DNA from: Membranipora membranacea
Taxonomy: Eukaryota > Bryozoa > Gymnolaemata > Cheilostomatida > Membraniporidae
NCBI GenBank assembly: GCA_914767715.1
Contig: OU612070.1
Location: 26,152,025-26,216,024, forward strand
Length of the DNA stretch: 64,000 bases
Direction of reading: 5' to 3'
Made by a program: the position numbers and the translations under genes. The notes under the pieces are model-generated. The model was not told the DNA's origin, searched no databases, and was given only the letters and a program-made list of their open reading frames with translations. This document shows positions 35,984-48,950 of the stretch, in pieces; position 1 is the first letter of the stretch, and every line of letters starts with the position of its first letter.

Positions 35984-36603
35984 ACTGGGCTATGGTTGGA
36001 ACCCAGGTGTGCTCCGACCTGCCTGCAAACAGAGAGCAACCTGGCGCAGATATTGCGACCTGGCCACTAAGGCAACAAATTTTGCCGCCTATGCTCCAGG
36101 ATGTTGCTTGCGACAAGACATCTGATTTAATTCAACCTTCAATTTTAATCTGATGTAATAATGCTATAATACATAAATATCATAAGAAGCAACAAGTCTT
36201 GAGACACAAAGGTAATCCTCAGGTTTTGATATTCTAAAATTACATTGCCTTTAAATCCTTTGGAAAAGATAAACAAGGCACAACAGTAACAAATTCTTTC
36301 CCTGTAATGAAACACAGAGACTGCAATACACTGGTTGTTTACAAATAAGATTTTCTTGAGGGATTAGAAAATTTACTCTGAGAAAACAATGTCTGTAATT
36401 GCTCTAACTGATATCTTCATCCAGCAGAGGTCTCAATTGTACTTGGATCGTTTCAATGCACTGCGTGAAGAATTGCTTCCAATTATGTTTGGAGGCCATC
36501 TCAGATTTGTTGTTTATTGAGGAAGCCCACCTGTTTGGCTAACCGAATCCTCAAAAGTAACAACGTTATAACTTGTTGCAGTATAGATGCAGTCCCAGGG
36601 CAC
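35984..36603. repeat. Direct repeat, copy II
   Basis: Second copy of 34889-35616. The homology ends sharply after cccagggcac. Confidence 0.85.
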
Positions 36604-38700
36604 GATTTTTAAACAAATGTACAAATTCAACCGTAACATGAATGCTGTCAATGGTTATTTCAGGACTGCAATTCCTTAATGGTGATAGATACACCAAGGT
36701 CGAACATACAGAAACCAGCTCACTGAAAATGCAGCAGAATATTTCACATAGAATATCATGTGTGTTATTAAGGGTGAGCCCTCCAGACACACAGTTATCA
36801 TAATCCTATACACATCCAGCATAGCTACATTAGTGTTTTTCAATAATAAAAATATTGGGATGACATTCGAGTAAAATTTAAGCTCAAACATTTGGGTGTA
36901 GTTTGAAAATGCTATCATTGAACATTATCCACTGAAAAAGCCAAATCCAAACCATGTTTCGGAATATTAATAATATTAATTATTTTGAGGTCTATAGTCA
37001 TTCTGATAGAATTTGATGGGTGACTGATGGGTCACCACGATCTATACTGAAAACTTATATCAACCAACAGAAATATTCTTTTGTTTAAAATCAGTATAGC
37101 ATCTCCATTTGTAAATTGCTCCACTCCTTTGATAAAAGGCAATTAGAATTTGTTTGAAACTGTACACAATGGCATAGAAACTACAAATATATAGGCTCTT
37201 TGCACTGCCTTGCGCAACATTGCCACTGCACTGATGGATGAAATAAACACCGTAATGAAAAAGTAAATCGCAATTTTAAATATGTTAAAAAAATATTTCA
37301 AACATGCCCTCAAAAGCTCATTTAGATAATGTGATGAACTGATGCTCCAAAAAAAACCAGATCTCTGTGAGTTACCATGTCGAAGTGTAGTTCTGCCCAA
37401 ACAGAAAAACACGAACTTGGAGATTTTTTGTCAGATTTGAAGTTTTTTGCAGAAAGAGATAAATGAATAGTTAGCTGATTGACTAACGATCCAGGTGACC
37501 AAATGTGGTTATTCTGAATTAAAAACTGTAGGAAGGAGATAGCTTTTGGAAAAGTAAGGAGGAGATAACTACAGCTGAGCATTTTTGACTTTAAATAACT
37601 GAGTGATCATAAACTGGTCTGCTTCAGGCATGGCTGGTATGAAACACTTCATTATTGAGGCTCAATGAATTTCAGTTTTCATGATATTATTGTTGAAAAT
37701 GTTTGGCCGTCTGCACTTATTATGGTATCTACAACAGGATTATACTTTAGCCTCAGGCTGCCTGGGGGGTGTGGGTTGGGTGCCTGACAGCCTGCCTACT
37801 TTACCAAATCGACAATGATTACAATAGTCTATAAATTGGGCTAAACCTAGAAACCAGTTCATTAAAATTATTATGATTAAATAAGGTAGCTAAAATCTGT
37901 TATAAGGATATATTCAGTCTAATGAAGCTATTCAAGAAATTAAAGTAATCTCATTTCATCAGCCTGGTGCTTATTTTGAAGGGATTGGAACGTTGCATTG
38001 TCACAAAAAGATAATTATCCCTTGATTTGATATAAATGCTTAAAATATGGTTAAATATTCTCTGTTGCATTTGTAAAGAAATTACTATAATCCCTGGCTC
38101 TCAGACAGGTCAGACAGGTAAAGACTCTGTGATTAAGGGCTGTGTGTGATACCCAGACACCAATAAGAGGTCATCAAGAGGTCGCCGAGAGGTCGAGCCA
38201 TTGAGGGCTAATATCAGACAGCAGTTTTATCTGTAGACAAGATTCAGCTATCAGCAGCACTGCAGGAAGGTGAGCTCTCTACCTGCCTATCTAATATTAA
38301 TAAACTTACCCATGTGGACTTAATATTAACTTGAGTTTAGTTCGGCTGGGTGGATTAACCCCATTAGTAAATGTACACATTTTGGATTTTCTGTTAAGTA
38401 AAAATAGCTGCAAACATTTTCCAGTGGCAGGAGGCCCTCAGTAATCACCGGCAAACCAAACTACATTTTGTCCACTAAAATTTTCTAATTCTCAAATATG
38501 GCCCACCCTAGAATGTATTGGCACCCCTGTTGCAGGGTATTGTGGATAAGGGTATAGGATGCAAATTGCTAATTATGGGTACCACCAGCTTCATGGCTTC
38601 CCACCCTCAGAAAATTTAAAACAGACGAAACCGTAATATATCGAGCAAAATGTTGCAGACTTTTAGGCTCTGGCCAATTTTAAAGACATTAGCTCAATAT
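36604..38700. other. Intergenic region, no gene recognised
   Basis: Only short frames of 60-90 codons on the minus strand (36566-37582), none with a recognisable domain. Confidence 0.4.
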
Positions 38701-38704
38701 CGAG

Positions 38705-38705
<1 letters not shown>

Positions 38706-38739
<34 letters not shown>
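38706..38739. repeat. TA dinucleotide microsatellite
   Basis: Uninterrupted run of about 17 TA units beside the second SINE copy. Confidence 0.9.
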
Positions 38740-38743
<4 letters not shown>

Positions 38744-38778
38744 CAAACCAGTATATCAGGATGGGAACAAATCGGAGA

Positions 38779-38956
38779 TATTCCTATGCATCTTATATTG
38801 ACCCAGATGTAGTGGTTAGAATTCGAGCTTCTCAATCTGAGAGTTGCAGGATCGAATCTTGGTTACTACCCATGCTGCTAAAGGAGGTGAGCTCTCCGGA
38901 CAATTTCCTAGCTTGCCCACTCCTACCTTGTATAGGAGTGCGCTAAAAAGATGTGA
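38779..38956 (+). mobile_element. tRNA-derived SINE, copy 2
   Basis: Plus-strand copy of the family seen at 34038-34234: tagtggttagaattcgagct, gttgcaggatcgaatcttgg (B-box decayed), and the same body ending aggagtgcgctaaaaagatg. About 20 bp of the head around the A-box are deleted, so internal transcription is unlikely. Confidence 0.7.
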
Positions 38957-39057
38957 TTAATCCTATTCTACTGTTAGCATATTCTCTTTTGCCCCGAAAG
39001 GGGTCTTGAATAGCAAACAAAGTTGATATTATTTATAAAAAAAAGGACAGATCAAGG

Positions 39058-39172
39058 TAGATCAAGTTTGATCAAGTTATATGTGATCGGAGTTAGCCCC
39101 CCTCTACTGTGTCATGACACAGTGGAGGGGGCAAACTCCAAAAGCAGGCAAATGGATCAAACTTGATCTAGG
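39058..39172. repeat. Nested palindrome
   Basis: The outer arms agatcaagtttgatcaa and ggatcaaacttgatct enclose an inner, nearly perfect palindrome. Its arms are cccctctactgtgtca and tgacacagtggagggg, with no loop, and ggagtt/aactcc extends the pairing. This could be a very small foldback element or a strong cruciform or hairpin former. Confidence 0.75.
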
Positions 39173-39174
39173 GT

Positions 39175-40017
39175 CAACACATTTAGTTGGCTAAAACTAG
39201 TTAATTTTAATATGGGAAAGCCGGTATATAAGGCCCAGTCAATGTAAAGCGATCACCCAGCCGTATCAAATTCAAATAGGGTTAGCAGCATTCAAATTCC
39301 TCCTGCTTTTTCGGAAACAAGAGGAGCGGTTGGTAATTTTTTTTAATTGGAATCGGATGTGCTAATGCGGAATTGTGTGATACCCATGCCCAAGAAATTT
39401 GTATTCCAAAATGGCATCGGAAAGTGGTGCAAATACATTTGATGCTATACAAAATCGGCCAGTTCCAATGATTTCGAGTCATCGGCTTCAAATTATACGG
39501 GCTCTTATTGATAGATTGATTGATTGATTGATTAGCTATCACAAACATGTTGCGTAAAAAGGATACATATACTTTGTCATAATAAGAGCTTGCTACTTGT
39601 GTATGGAACTTAGGACTTTGGTCGATTGTGACATTTATGATTTATGGTTAGAGGTTGCCTTTGTGGCCTTTGTCAAAATTGAAATTGACCAACATAACAA
39701 TAGCTATATCATAGCTCTGTTCAACTTTATTTATGGGTGTCTGCAAATTACAATTCATTATATAAATAACACAATTGACCACTTGTGAAAAATATCAGGT
39801 ACAAAACCCAAATGCAATGTTGACTAGCCAGTCTCTGCCTCTAATTACACTGATCAGCCAATGGTCCTGCTTGTCACCAGGAATTACTAATAATGATTTA
39901 TCACCATGCACCCCCATTCCACCCCCTCCGCGCTCCTCTTTAACCTTCCTCTAGGAACATTGGAGTTTTACATCTATTGGGTTACATGTCTGTCAGCTGG
40001 AATGGTCAGATGCAGTT
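39175..40017. other. Intergenic stretch, no gene recognised
   Basis: Short ttga microsatellite near 39509-39535; frames are short and unsupported. Confidence 0.4.
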
Positions 40018-42240
40018 GACTTAATAAAATTCTGGCCAAAACCTAAATTTTTAATAGTCGATGCCAGATATAACGTACAAATGCTATGCCTTACAGTGAA
40101 CAAGTGGATAGTATGGTGTTGTTGCATCACAAGGAATGCACTCAATGAGGAATGAAACTGAGCATGTATCAAAGAGACTATATAAGTATCCAGTCTATTT
40201 ATATGTTTATATTGCCATCAGTGAGCTGACCTCGTACAAGGCAGACAAGCTTAACTCATTCACTATCACTATATAGTTCTTGTTTTTTTTTGTAACAGAT
40301 GTAGTCTTGGCAGATGCTCAGGGTCAAATATCCCTGGACAGCCAACAGAAGCAACGAGTACTGGGTGTTCTGAGAAAATCCATGTCAACCGATGACTCTC
40401 TAGTCTCATGATGGTATCGCTTGTCCGTAACTCATATTACACCATCTACAGATCCCAATAATGGTTGGCCATGGTTAGTGTAACACGCTTGGTGAACTTA
40501 ATAGTCTATAAAAAATAAACAGAAAGGAAGGAATTATTTGTCTACCTAAGCTTGTACCCTTGCTTCCCCACGAAACTCTTATATCTTACACAAACCAGGG
40601 AGGGTGGGATATACCCCTCTCCTACCCTCCCTGCACAAACTAAATAAGGTGAATTGTCACTCCCTCGATTTGGGATTTACTTTGGTAACTGGACTAATAC
40701 TTGCTTTGTATGATAACTTTGAGTTTACGAAATTAACCAAATGTTGCCTCTGTTCAGCTTGTTTTGTCATTAGCTGATAATTACGTTTTGGCTTAGATAG
40801 ACCTGTCTTAAAACTTCCGGTGATGAAATAGAATTGCTCCCACTTGATAAAACAGAAGACAACTCAAAGAAAATGTGTAACCAAACATTTGCACGACTGC
40901 CGGCAGACAAACTGCCTGATGTGGGCGGGAAATGTAACTCCCATGTTGTGATGTGGTTAGGTTTAATTGGTAGCTGAATATCAAGTTTGCTGTTAACAAA
41001 GTTAACAAGGTCTTGGTGATTTGTTTGTCGCTGTATATTGTGTGTCACGATCAGCCTCAGAAATATTTTTGTGTGACATAGTTTAATGTGCATCAAGCTA
41101 CTTTGTATTTGTTTGAAGGCGTTGGGACATATAGCTGTTGACATGTGTCTTGGATTGAGTAGTACGCTTTTATTTTAGCATCGATTGACAATCAATCTTT
41201 AGCATTAAAATGATGTTCTCCCAAATTTGCCATAGCAAGCAAAACGGGGATACAAAACAATTCTCTGTATATTTCACACGACTATAAGAGGGCATTAAAC
41301 TAGGAAATCCATTAATGATGAGAAATTTTAAACTTTATTCATATATGCTCAACTAATATCTAGGTATAGTTATGGAGTTAGATGTACATCATGGAAATTA
41401 TACCTAATAAGAACCTGGATGTGAAGGGGGGGGTCTGGATGTGAGGGGGGTATTTCACTTGGCTGGTACTCTTTGAGGGTCTTTCAATGAGGCGTACTCC
41501 TTCTCAGATCATCCACTAAGCAAATATGAGCCAGACACATGAGATTTGAGCAGTTTTGGCAGATGGTTATGGTTACGTCTTATCAAGTCTGTATGTTACA
41601 CTTGTCTATATATGGAGATTAGTAGTCTATATTGTTTACATACAGACATTAACCCGCCCTAACCTTACATTTGAATCGCTGCTAACCAGCTGCTGTGACG
41701 GTCACATTTGGGTGTCTATGCGCTCATGGTTAATCGCACTACCACCGGCTTGTACCAGTGTGTAGTCATGTTTTATGCTGTCTTTTATGTTACCCAACTT
41801 GGAAGGGAATTTATTTGTGCTATTTTGACTTATCTCCTTAATCCATGAGAGAGAACAACTCTAAGTGTTGAATTCTTGACATGACATTGAATGACAGAAA
41901 GGGTTTGGCTGTGCAGTACGCAACAAGGCGTAAATCAGATGTCTGTAAGTCTTGTTTGAGTTGGTGGGATAATTATATTCTATTCTATCGTAGGCTCTAT
42001 TATTCATTGGAGTTGTAACTCATGTGTTTTAATGTCACTAAATATAATGTGAATAAATTCAGAATCATGACAACAGATTACAAAATTTATAAGGGGAGCT
42101 TACTCCAATCTAGGCATGAGGTATGAGAGTATCAGTATGTATGTCTCTGTCATTGTTATTAGGTAGATATTGGTTTTCACCAAAATAATATTTTGTTATT
42201 CTTAAAATAACAGTCCTATTTTGAATCTAATATTTCATGA

Positions 42241-42405
42241 TAGCCCGGGTACTTCACTCAATAGCCTGAGTACTAAACTCAATAGCCTGGGTACTGTACT
42301 CAACAACCTGGGTACTGTACTCAATAGCCTGAGTACTTCACTCAATAGCCTGGGTACTGTACTCAACAACCTGGGTACTGTACTCAACAACCTGAGTACT
42401 TCACA
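42241..42405. repeat. 21-bp minisatellite, expanded allele (arm 2)
   Basis: About eight units of actcaatagcctgggtactgt with variants (aacaacctg, agtacttc). Arm 1 has about three. As 21 is a multiple of three, one frame stays open, giving a spurious 109-codon ORF. Confidence 0.85.
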
Positions 42406-42914
42406 CAGGACAACTTTTACAGTTCCAGAAATATGTTACCACACTGCTCAACTGTTTATTAATTCAAATTTATCTCATGATTCTACACAAGTTGTCTTTC
42501 AAAAAAATCTTATCCAACAAATTTTTGATATACTGCACTGTGAGACCTAAATCTATAACTTAATTATTTTGTTTTATTATGTTTATGCTCTCAACCTCAA
42601 ACGATTACACAGTTACACAGTTACCATCATAAAAATATTTTCATTCATGTGAATGGACTGATCGTCTATGACTAATACAAATTATTTGATATTTCAGCTC
42701 TGATGATACAGAGGCGCCAACATTGCACGGAAATTACGAAAGAGAATGCACAAGTTTAGCCAGTGACCAGATTACCAGGTGGGTCAGATGTATAACGTGG
42801 GATTGAACTTTATATTAAATACTAATTATTTTCCCGAATCACTATAGCTGTTAAACTTGAAATGAAATATATATAGATTAATTAATTAATTAATTATCAA
42901 TTAGCTGTCGATCA

Positions 42915-43500
42915 GTTCTGACGGTGACTGAATCCTGCGTATCGTTGTTCTTCAGCTGTCTCTTTGCTTGCTATGCATCTGCCAATCGAGATCTTCTTTG
43001 CCTTGAGGTTTCGTTTTACAGTGTTTATATCTTAGCTTTGGTCTGACAATTCCACTTGAACCTTCACATAGCTTGGAATATAGGATTTGTTTGGGTAGTC
43101 TTTTCATTTCTCATTATGTGGACGTGCCCTGACCATCTGAGGTTCCTCTGTATTAGGATAACATAGATACACCTCATAGTGGGTTTTCTAGCACTGTAGC
43201 ATTTGTAACAAAGTCCCACCATTTTATGTTCAGGATCTGTTGGAGTTGAAACATCATATATGTTTTTAGTTTGTACTCAGCGACTCTGTACACAGTCCAA
43301 GCTTCACTGTAATAAAGAACGGTTGACAGAATGTTGGCTTTATAGACAGCACATTTTCTTCCAATGATGAGATCCTTGTTATTCCATAACCTGACCTTAA
43401 GTTGGTCAAAGGCTTTTGAGGCGTTGGAAGTACGGATCTAAAGCTCGGTATCAAGTTTGTTAGTGTTGCCGATATATATAAATGATAAGAATACACTGTG
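42915..43500 (-). mobile_element. Non-LTR retrotransposon RT C-terminal relic (arm 2)
   Basis: Inverted copy of 28000-28530. It preserves a longer upstream part on the minus strand: SNASKAFDQLKVRLWNNKDL, then YKANILSTVLYYSEAWTVYR, in broken frames. It is dead. A third copy of its upstream end lies at 48953-49140. Confidence 0.75.
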
Positions 43501-46500
43501 AGTTTCTTATAAATTCTGACCCGAATAATTTTGAGTTCAGTTTTTAGTCAAATGACAAGGTCACAATGTGTGTCACAGCAGGTGCACTGCAAATATTGAT
43601 TTTCTAGTGAATTATAAATCAAGAGATCATTGATCATCATGATTTACGCTATTAAATATGGCTCAATGTAGCCTGTCTTGACAAGACATGCTATGCTCCA
43701 TGTAATTACAGTGATGTCAAAAGATATTAGGATTTAAATTTGAGCATAGCAAATTGGTAAAAGTAAGTCTCATATAAAAAAATAATTTTGTCCATATTAT
43801 TACTCCCCCCCCCCCCCCCCCGCACAAGTAAATCCCTGTAGATGGACTACCAAGTGTTTACAATTAATGCTGGATTACTGAATTACACTTCCCCTTTCAT
43901 GATAAACCTAGACAGGACACTGTATATAGTTGAAGTGAGGCACTTTATTATGGTGACGTTAGGACATTAGATTGCTTAGAAGCAGCCAGTTTTATACACA
44001 TAACTATCACTGAATTGCAGAACGAGGCACTGGTTTCCTTTTGATTACACAATCAATTTTGATCCGATTTCAAGAAATTGCAATAGATTCAACAGCTTAT
44101 TGTGATCGATTAGATGGCCCATTTAGTTTCCCAGCCTAAGTCTTGGACTAATATTTGAGCAGTATTTGAGCTTGAAAAGATTAAAAGCTTCAGCAGGTTG
44201 TTGCGATTATTTGTATGGTGTGTTACACACTGTAGCTCAGGTATAACTGCAGGCTGTTTAGGACTCGTAATAGGGAGGAAGAAAAAGCTCTCACTTTTAC
44301 TCATTGATGTCCAATGTTCTATTGATGTTCTATTGATTAATCTTTTTTGTACCTCACTCTTTTGTCTTTTGGAAATCGATAGAATTGTCTACTCTTCCCA
44401 CATAACACCAGAACTTTTTCACCAGCCTGCCTTAAGTGTTTATTTTTCTTTATTTTTCCTTTGATACGCTGCCTTAGTTTTCAGGTTTTCTTCGAGTGTT
44501 GGACATTTTAATTCTGGACTGAACGTTATCCAACCCTGTCAACCCACCCACAGGTACCCAGTCATCATCACAATGCTTACCTATAATATGATCTGATGTA
44601 GTCTTACTTCATATACATATATTTAGACCATAAACACACATTTGCTGTGACTTTCTTATGTTGGGCAGCTATGTGCAGCATGGTCAGTTGCCCTACCAAG
44701 TAAATTGTGCCAGGGTGATGTGATTTTATTTAACTTATTGGTGATATTTTGACTTATCCCCTCATTTCTTGGCAGAGGACAGCTTCAAAAGGGTGAAATC
44801 CCTGAAATGGTGTGTCCAAAGTAGTCTGGTAAGCATTTCTTGGTAATTCTCCAGCATTATTGGATTCCAAAACTTAAAAGCATTGAGAGGGCACCCTCTT
44901 GCCTAACTCGTAGTTTTTAATCATTTTGTGTCCCCTGTTGAGAGTGCCGAAATTTCGTGCCGAAATCTTTTTTTCATCAGTGGCTATTTTCAGTATTTTT
45001 TTTGTTATGCTATTCTAGCTTGTAAATGGACTGGCAAAGTCTGTTATCCCTCCTATTTCCTCCTAGTTTGTCATCAATGATTTCACCTCCGATTGCCATA
45101 TCTGTTGTGATCTTGAAGGTTGGCAACATTCTGAAGGAACTAGATTATATTGAGGATTTGAATCAGGAAGTGATTCGGAATTCTTCCTGTCCTGCCTTTC
45201 TTTTGTGATGAGTAATGAGAGTGAATAACATATTTTTATATCAAACTAAGTCGAATAACATACAATGACCTTGACTTTCAAGAGTTGCTGGTATTGGGTA
45301 GAGAATGGATGATGTTGTCTGTAAAGTGTGCTGGTTTTTTTCCACTGGTCATATGTGTGAGATTCCATCTCATATGACAGAAATGTTAATACGATGGTCA
45401 GAGGAAAAATGTGATTACATATTCCGATACACAAGTATATCGATGAATTAATCTTTTTTCATCTAGCCAGGCGCAATTGAATTCCCAGAACTTTGATGCA
45501 CCTCACTCATTAATGCACAAACATTAGTGATATATAGTACATAAGCGTATACATAGCGTAAGATATCACCAGATTATCAAAAATTGTCAGGACCGACATA
45601 AAAACCAGAGACCTTACCAAGGTCGCAATTGGAGTTGAACGTGAAAGATAAATCTGGTACTGGTATCAGCAATATCTCAGAGTTTGGGTAGGGTATGGGT
45701 ACCTGTGAAACAGCACTACTTAACTAAACTTTTATACCCGACAAAGAACACAAAGATTACCGAAGTCCAAGAGGAAAGCCATACTAGGTTTCGATCACGC
45801 CTGCAAACTCAAAGCTCCAAAAACCATAAAATTTAAACCTAAAATCCATAAATGGGGATATCTCAATACCAATACAAATAATAATTGTGTTTGATCTGAT
45901 AATAGATGAAGAATTGTCTTCACAGAATAAAATTACACCGCCACAAGAGCTGCGTTCGCTTACTCTACAAGTGTAATCACAGAAAAAATATCCGTGGTAT
46001 TTCCTCTACAAACATATGAACTTGGGTAGCCTGTCTATAATCTAAGATTTTGGACTGCTGATCACAATGAGCTAGGATTGATGGCAGGTGGGGAGACCTG
46101 ATGGGACCTTGTTCTGACTCAAGACAATACCTGTGAGTTAGGACAGGGATCAAATACCCCTTCCTGTCCGAATCATGTCTGAGATAAGCTTGTTTGGGTT
46201 CGCCACACCAACTTTTTTAGAAGTATTTTTATGTCTGCATTGTATGTCTCAGTGGTACCTAAAATCAATCATATTACATAGAAAGAAGTATTAAATTTTT
46301 TTTTAAGTTTTAAAAAAGTATAAAGTAATAGAAAGTACAAAAAAAAGTACATAATAAGTAGAAAGTAATAAAAAAAAGGAAGAAAATTTCCATTGGATTT
46401 CACATGTTGATTTTGGCATTTTCAAATATCATTCCAGCAATGGACTCACAATAATAAACATAGACACGACCCTTTACGGAGCATTAACATTGACGCACTG

Positions 46501-47433
46501 CGGCATTCAGTTGTGGGTGAGTTATGACTTTGAACCATATAATAGCAATGGTGTTATAATTTTTTTAAAGATAGTAACAAAATCAATTTGATCAAGAGAA
46601 GCTGCTAAATGTAAAGCAACTTCAAACTAAAAATCTGACCGGGTTGAACTGTGCAAATCAATGTTATTAGTATCACCGCTACTACTGAAGACAAAGCTGT
46701 GATGTCACCAACAATCAACTGCCTTACTAAAGCTGTGTATGGTGTCCTGTCTAAGTGTCACATCTGTATGGTCATAGTACATATATCATTTGTATGGTCA
46801 TAATGCATATATCATTTGTATGGTCATAGTACATATATCATTTGTATGGTCATAATGCATATATCATTTGTATGGTCATAGTACATATATCATTTGTATG
46901 GTCATAGTACATATATCATTTGTATGGTCATAGTACATATATCATCTGTATAATATTTGCAATCCAATTGTTTTCTTTTCATGTTACAAAATAGTTTTAA
47001 AAATGCTTCATTTTTAAAAAAATTAGAGAAAGTGACCAATGACTTAGATGAGATAAGTTTTTCTCTGCCTTCTTGGTTCTGCAACAACAGAGTGAGAAGC
47101 TGGCTATGTTGACATAAAGATATTATATAATTAGGATTAGTTAAACATTCATTTGATTCCATACCAAAGCATTTATCTTAATAATAATAATAATATATAT
47201 TATTTATATTTATTAATTTGTTACATACCTATATAGTAATGAGAATATATATAAAATGGATGAATTATACATTGATATTGATTACATACCAAAGTATTTA
47301 TCTCAATATTTTTAATATTTGTTTCTATCCGTAACTTACCTATATAGTTATAATTAATATGACAGAAAGATGCGAGTGTGCCTTGTGGCCTCCGATGAGC
47401 CTCCATTTTGTCTTCACCGTGTTTCTCGTACTG
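43314..47433. repeat. Direct segmental duplication, short copy (about 4.1 kb)
   Basis: Collinear with 48953-57561. Both start at aaagaacggttgacagaatg and end after ccgtgtttctcgtact. This copy lacks the 2.62-kb foldback element and has a short minisatellite, which together account for nearly all of the length difference. No gene is recognised inside. Confidence 0.9.
46755..46950. repeat. 26-bp minisatellite, short array
   Basis: About seven units of atcatttgtatggtcata plus gtacatat; some units read atgcatat. Short counterpart of 55073-57085. Confidence 0.9.
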
Positions 47434-47589
47434 GATTTCTCATGCATGCGAAGCTGAAATTCTGTTCATTCATTTTAGTACGAGGTACTCTTTTGAGAAG
47501 CGTGTAAAATAATACAGAACTTTTTGGTGCAGGCTGTGATGTGACAGTTATATGGGTCATGGTCATACTGACTCTTTTGGACTCACTGG

Positions 47590-47720
47590 GCATGTAATCA
47601 GGAGTGGTCTGACGGTTAAGGCTGTAAGGACTTGTGATAATATGATCCAGGTTCGATTACCGGCGCCGGTTGTCAATTCTGATTTGGCGCTGGCAAGACT
47701 TTGCTTTTTGAGTGACACAT
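47590..47720 (+). mobile_element. Candidate tRNA-derived SINE
   Basis: A tRNA-Ser/Leu-like head, gtggtctgacggttaaggc, is followed about 40 nt later by a B-box-like ggttcgattacc. It lies in sequence absent from the related blocks, as expected of an insertion. A terminal poly(A) was not seen. Confidence 0.45.
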
Positions 47721-47939
47721 TTCCTCAGCACTTTTTTAGCATTTTTAGCTGTAATCTCACGGCATTTTTTTCACTTCCTCCGTTTTGGCGGGAAATTTTC
47801 TTTTTACAACTGGCATAAATCTCTTGCACCATACATTTGGCCTAGTTTAGGCACTTCCTTCCTTTTTTTTCTCCATCATTGTTCTTTCTGCTGGAAATCT
47901 AAAAGAGCTGCAAGTCTATTGATCTGGTAGCATTGTTTT

Positions 47940-48950
47940 TTAAGCATTTCGTGGTAATTCTCCAGCATTATTGGATTCCAAAGCTTTAAAACACATTAAG
48001 AGGGTACCCTTTTGCCTTGTGTCCCCTGTTGAGAGTGCTGAAATTTCGTGCCTCTATATTTTTTTCATCAGTGGCTATTTTCAGTATTTTTTGTTGTTAT
48101 GCTATTCTAGCTTATATATGGACCGGCAAAGTCTGTTATCTTCTGTATCCTATTGTCTCCTAGCTTGTTATCAATGATTTCACCTCCGTTAGCCTTATAT
48201 GTTGTGATCCTGAAGGTTGACAACATTCTGAAGGAACTAGATTGAATTGATGATTTGAATCAGGAAGTGATTTGGAATTCTTCCTGTCCTGCTTTTCTTT
48301 TGTGATGAGTAATGAGAGTGAATAACGTATTTTTATATCAAACTGAGCAGAATAACATAAAATGACCTTGGCTTTCAAAAGTTGCGGGTCATACGTGTGA
48401 GATTCCATCTCATATGACAGAAATGTTATTACGATGGTCAGAGGAAAAACGTGATTACATATTCCGTTACACAAGTATATCAATAAATATATATTTTTTC
48501 ATCTAGCCGGGCGCAATTGATTTCCCAGAACTTTGATGCACCTCACTCATTAATGCACAAACATTAGTGATATATAGTACATAAGCGTATACATAGCGTA
48601 AGATATCACCAGATTATCAAAAATTGTCAGGACCGACATAAAAACCAGAGACCTTACCAAGGTCGCAATTGGAGTTGAACGTGAAAGATAAATCTGGTAC
48701 TGGTATCAGCAATATCTCAGAGTTTGGGTAGGGTATGGGTACCTGTGAAACAGCACTACTTAACTAAACTTTTATACCCGACAAAGAACACAAAGAGTAC
48801 CACAGAATAAATTAATTGTGAACCATCACATCATTTAGTATATTTCAAAAATAAAACAGTAGTAACAAAATTGAATCTGATGCTAGATCTTAACATCCCT
48901 ATGAAGCCTCTGGAATGACTGATAACTTCTTCTAACACAATATTAATGTA
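47940..48950. repeat. Extra copy of the 45-kb block
   Basis: Related to 44820-45740 and 50500-51430, and most closely to 57797-58612, with which it shares the additional tail accacagaataaattaatt to cttcttctaacac. Four copies of this block exist in the window. Confidence 0.8.

Larger units (their letters stand above)
40018..44410. repeat. Large inverted duplication, arm 2
   Basis: Reverse-complement counterpart of 26687-31925. The loop between the arms is about 8.1 kb. Part of this arm (from about 43314) is duplicated again in direct orientation at 48953 onwards. Confidence 0.88.

Noticed and set aside
42221-42550. 109-codon frame with Leu-Asn-Ser-Leu-Gly repeats
   Set aside because: A 21-bp minisatellite keeps one frame open; arm 1 has no such frame.
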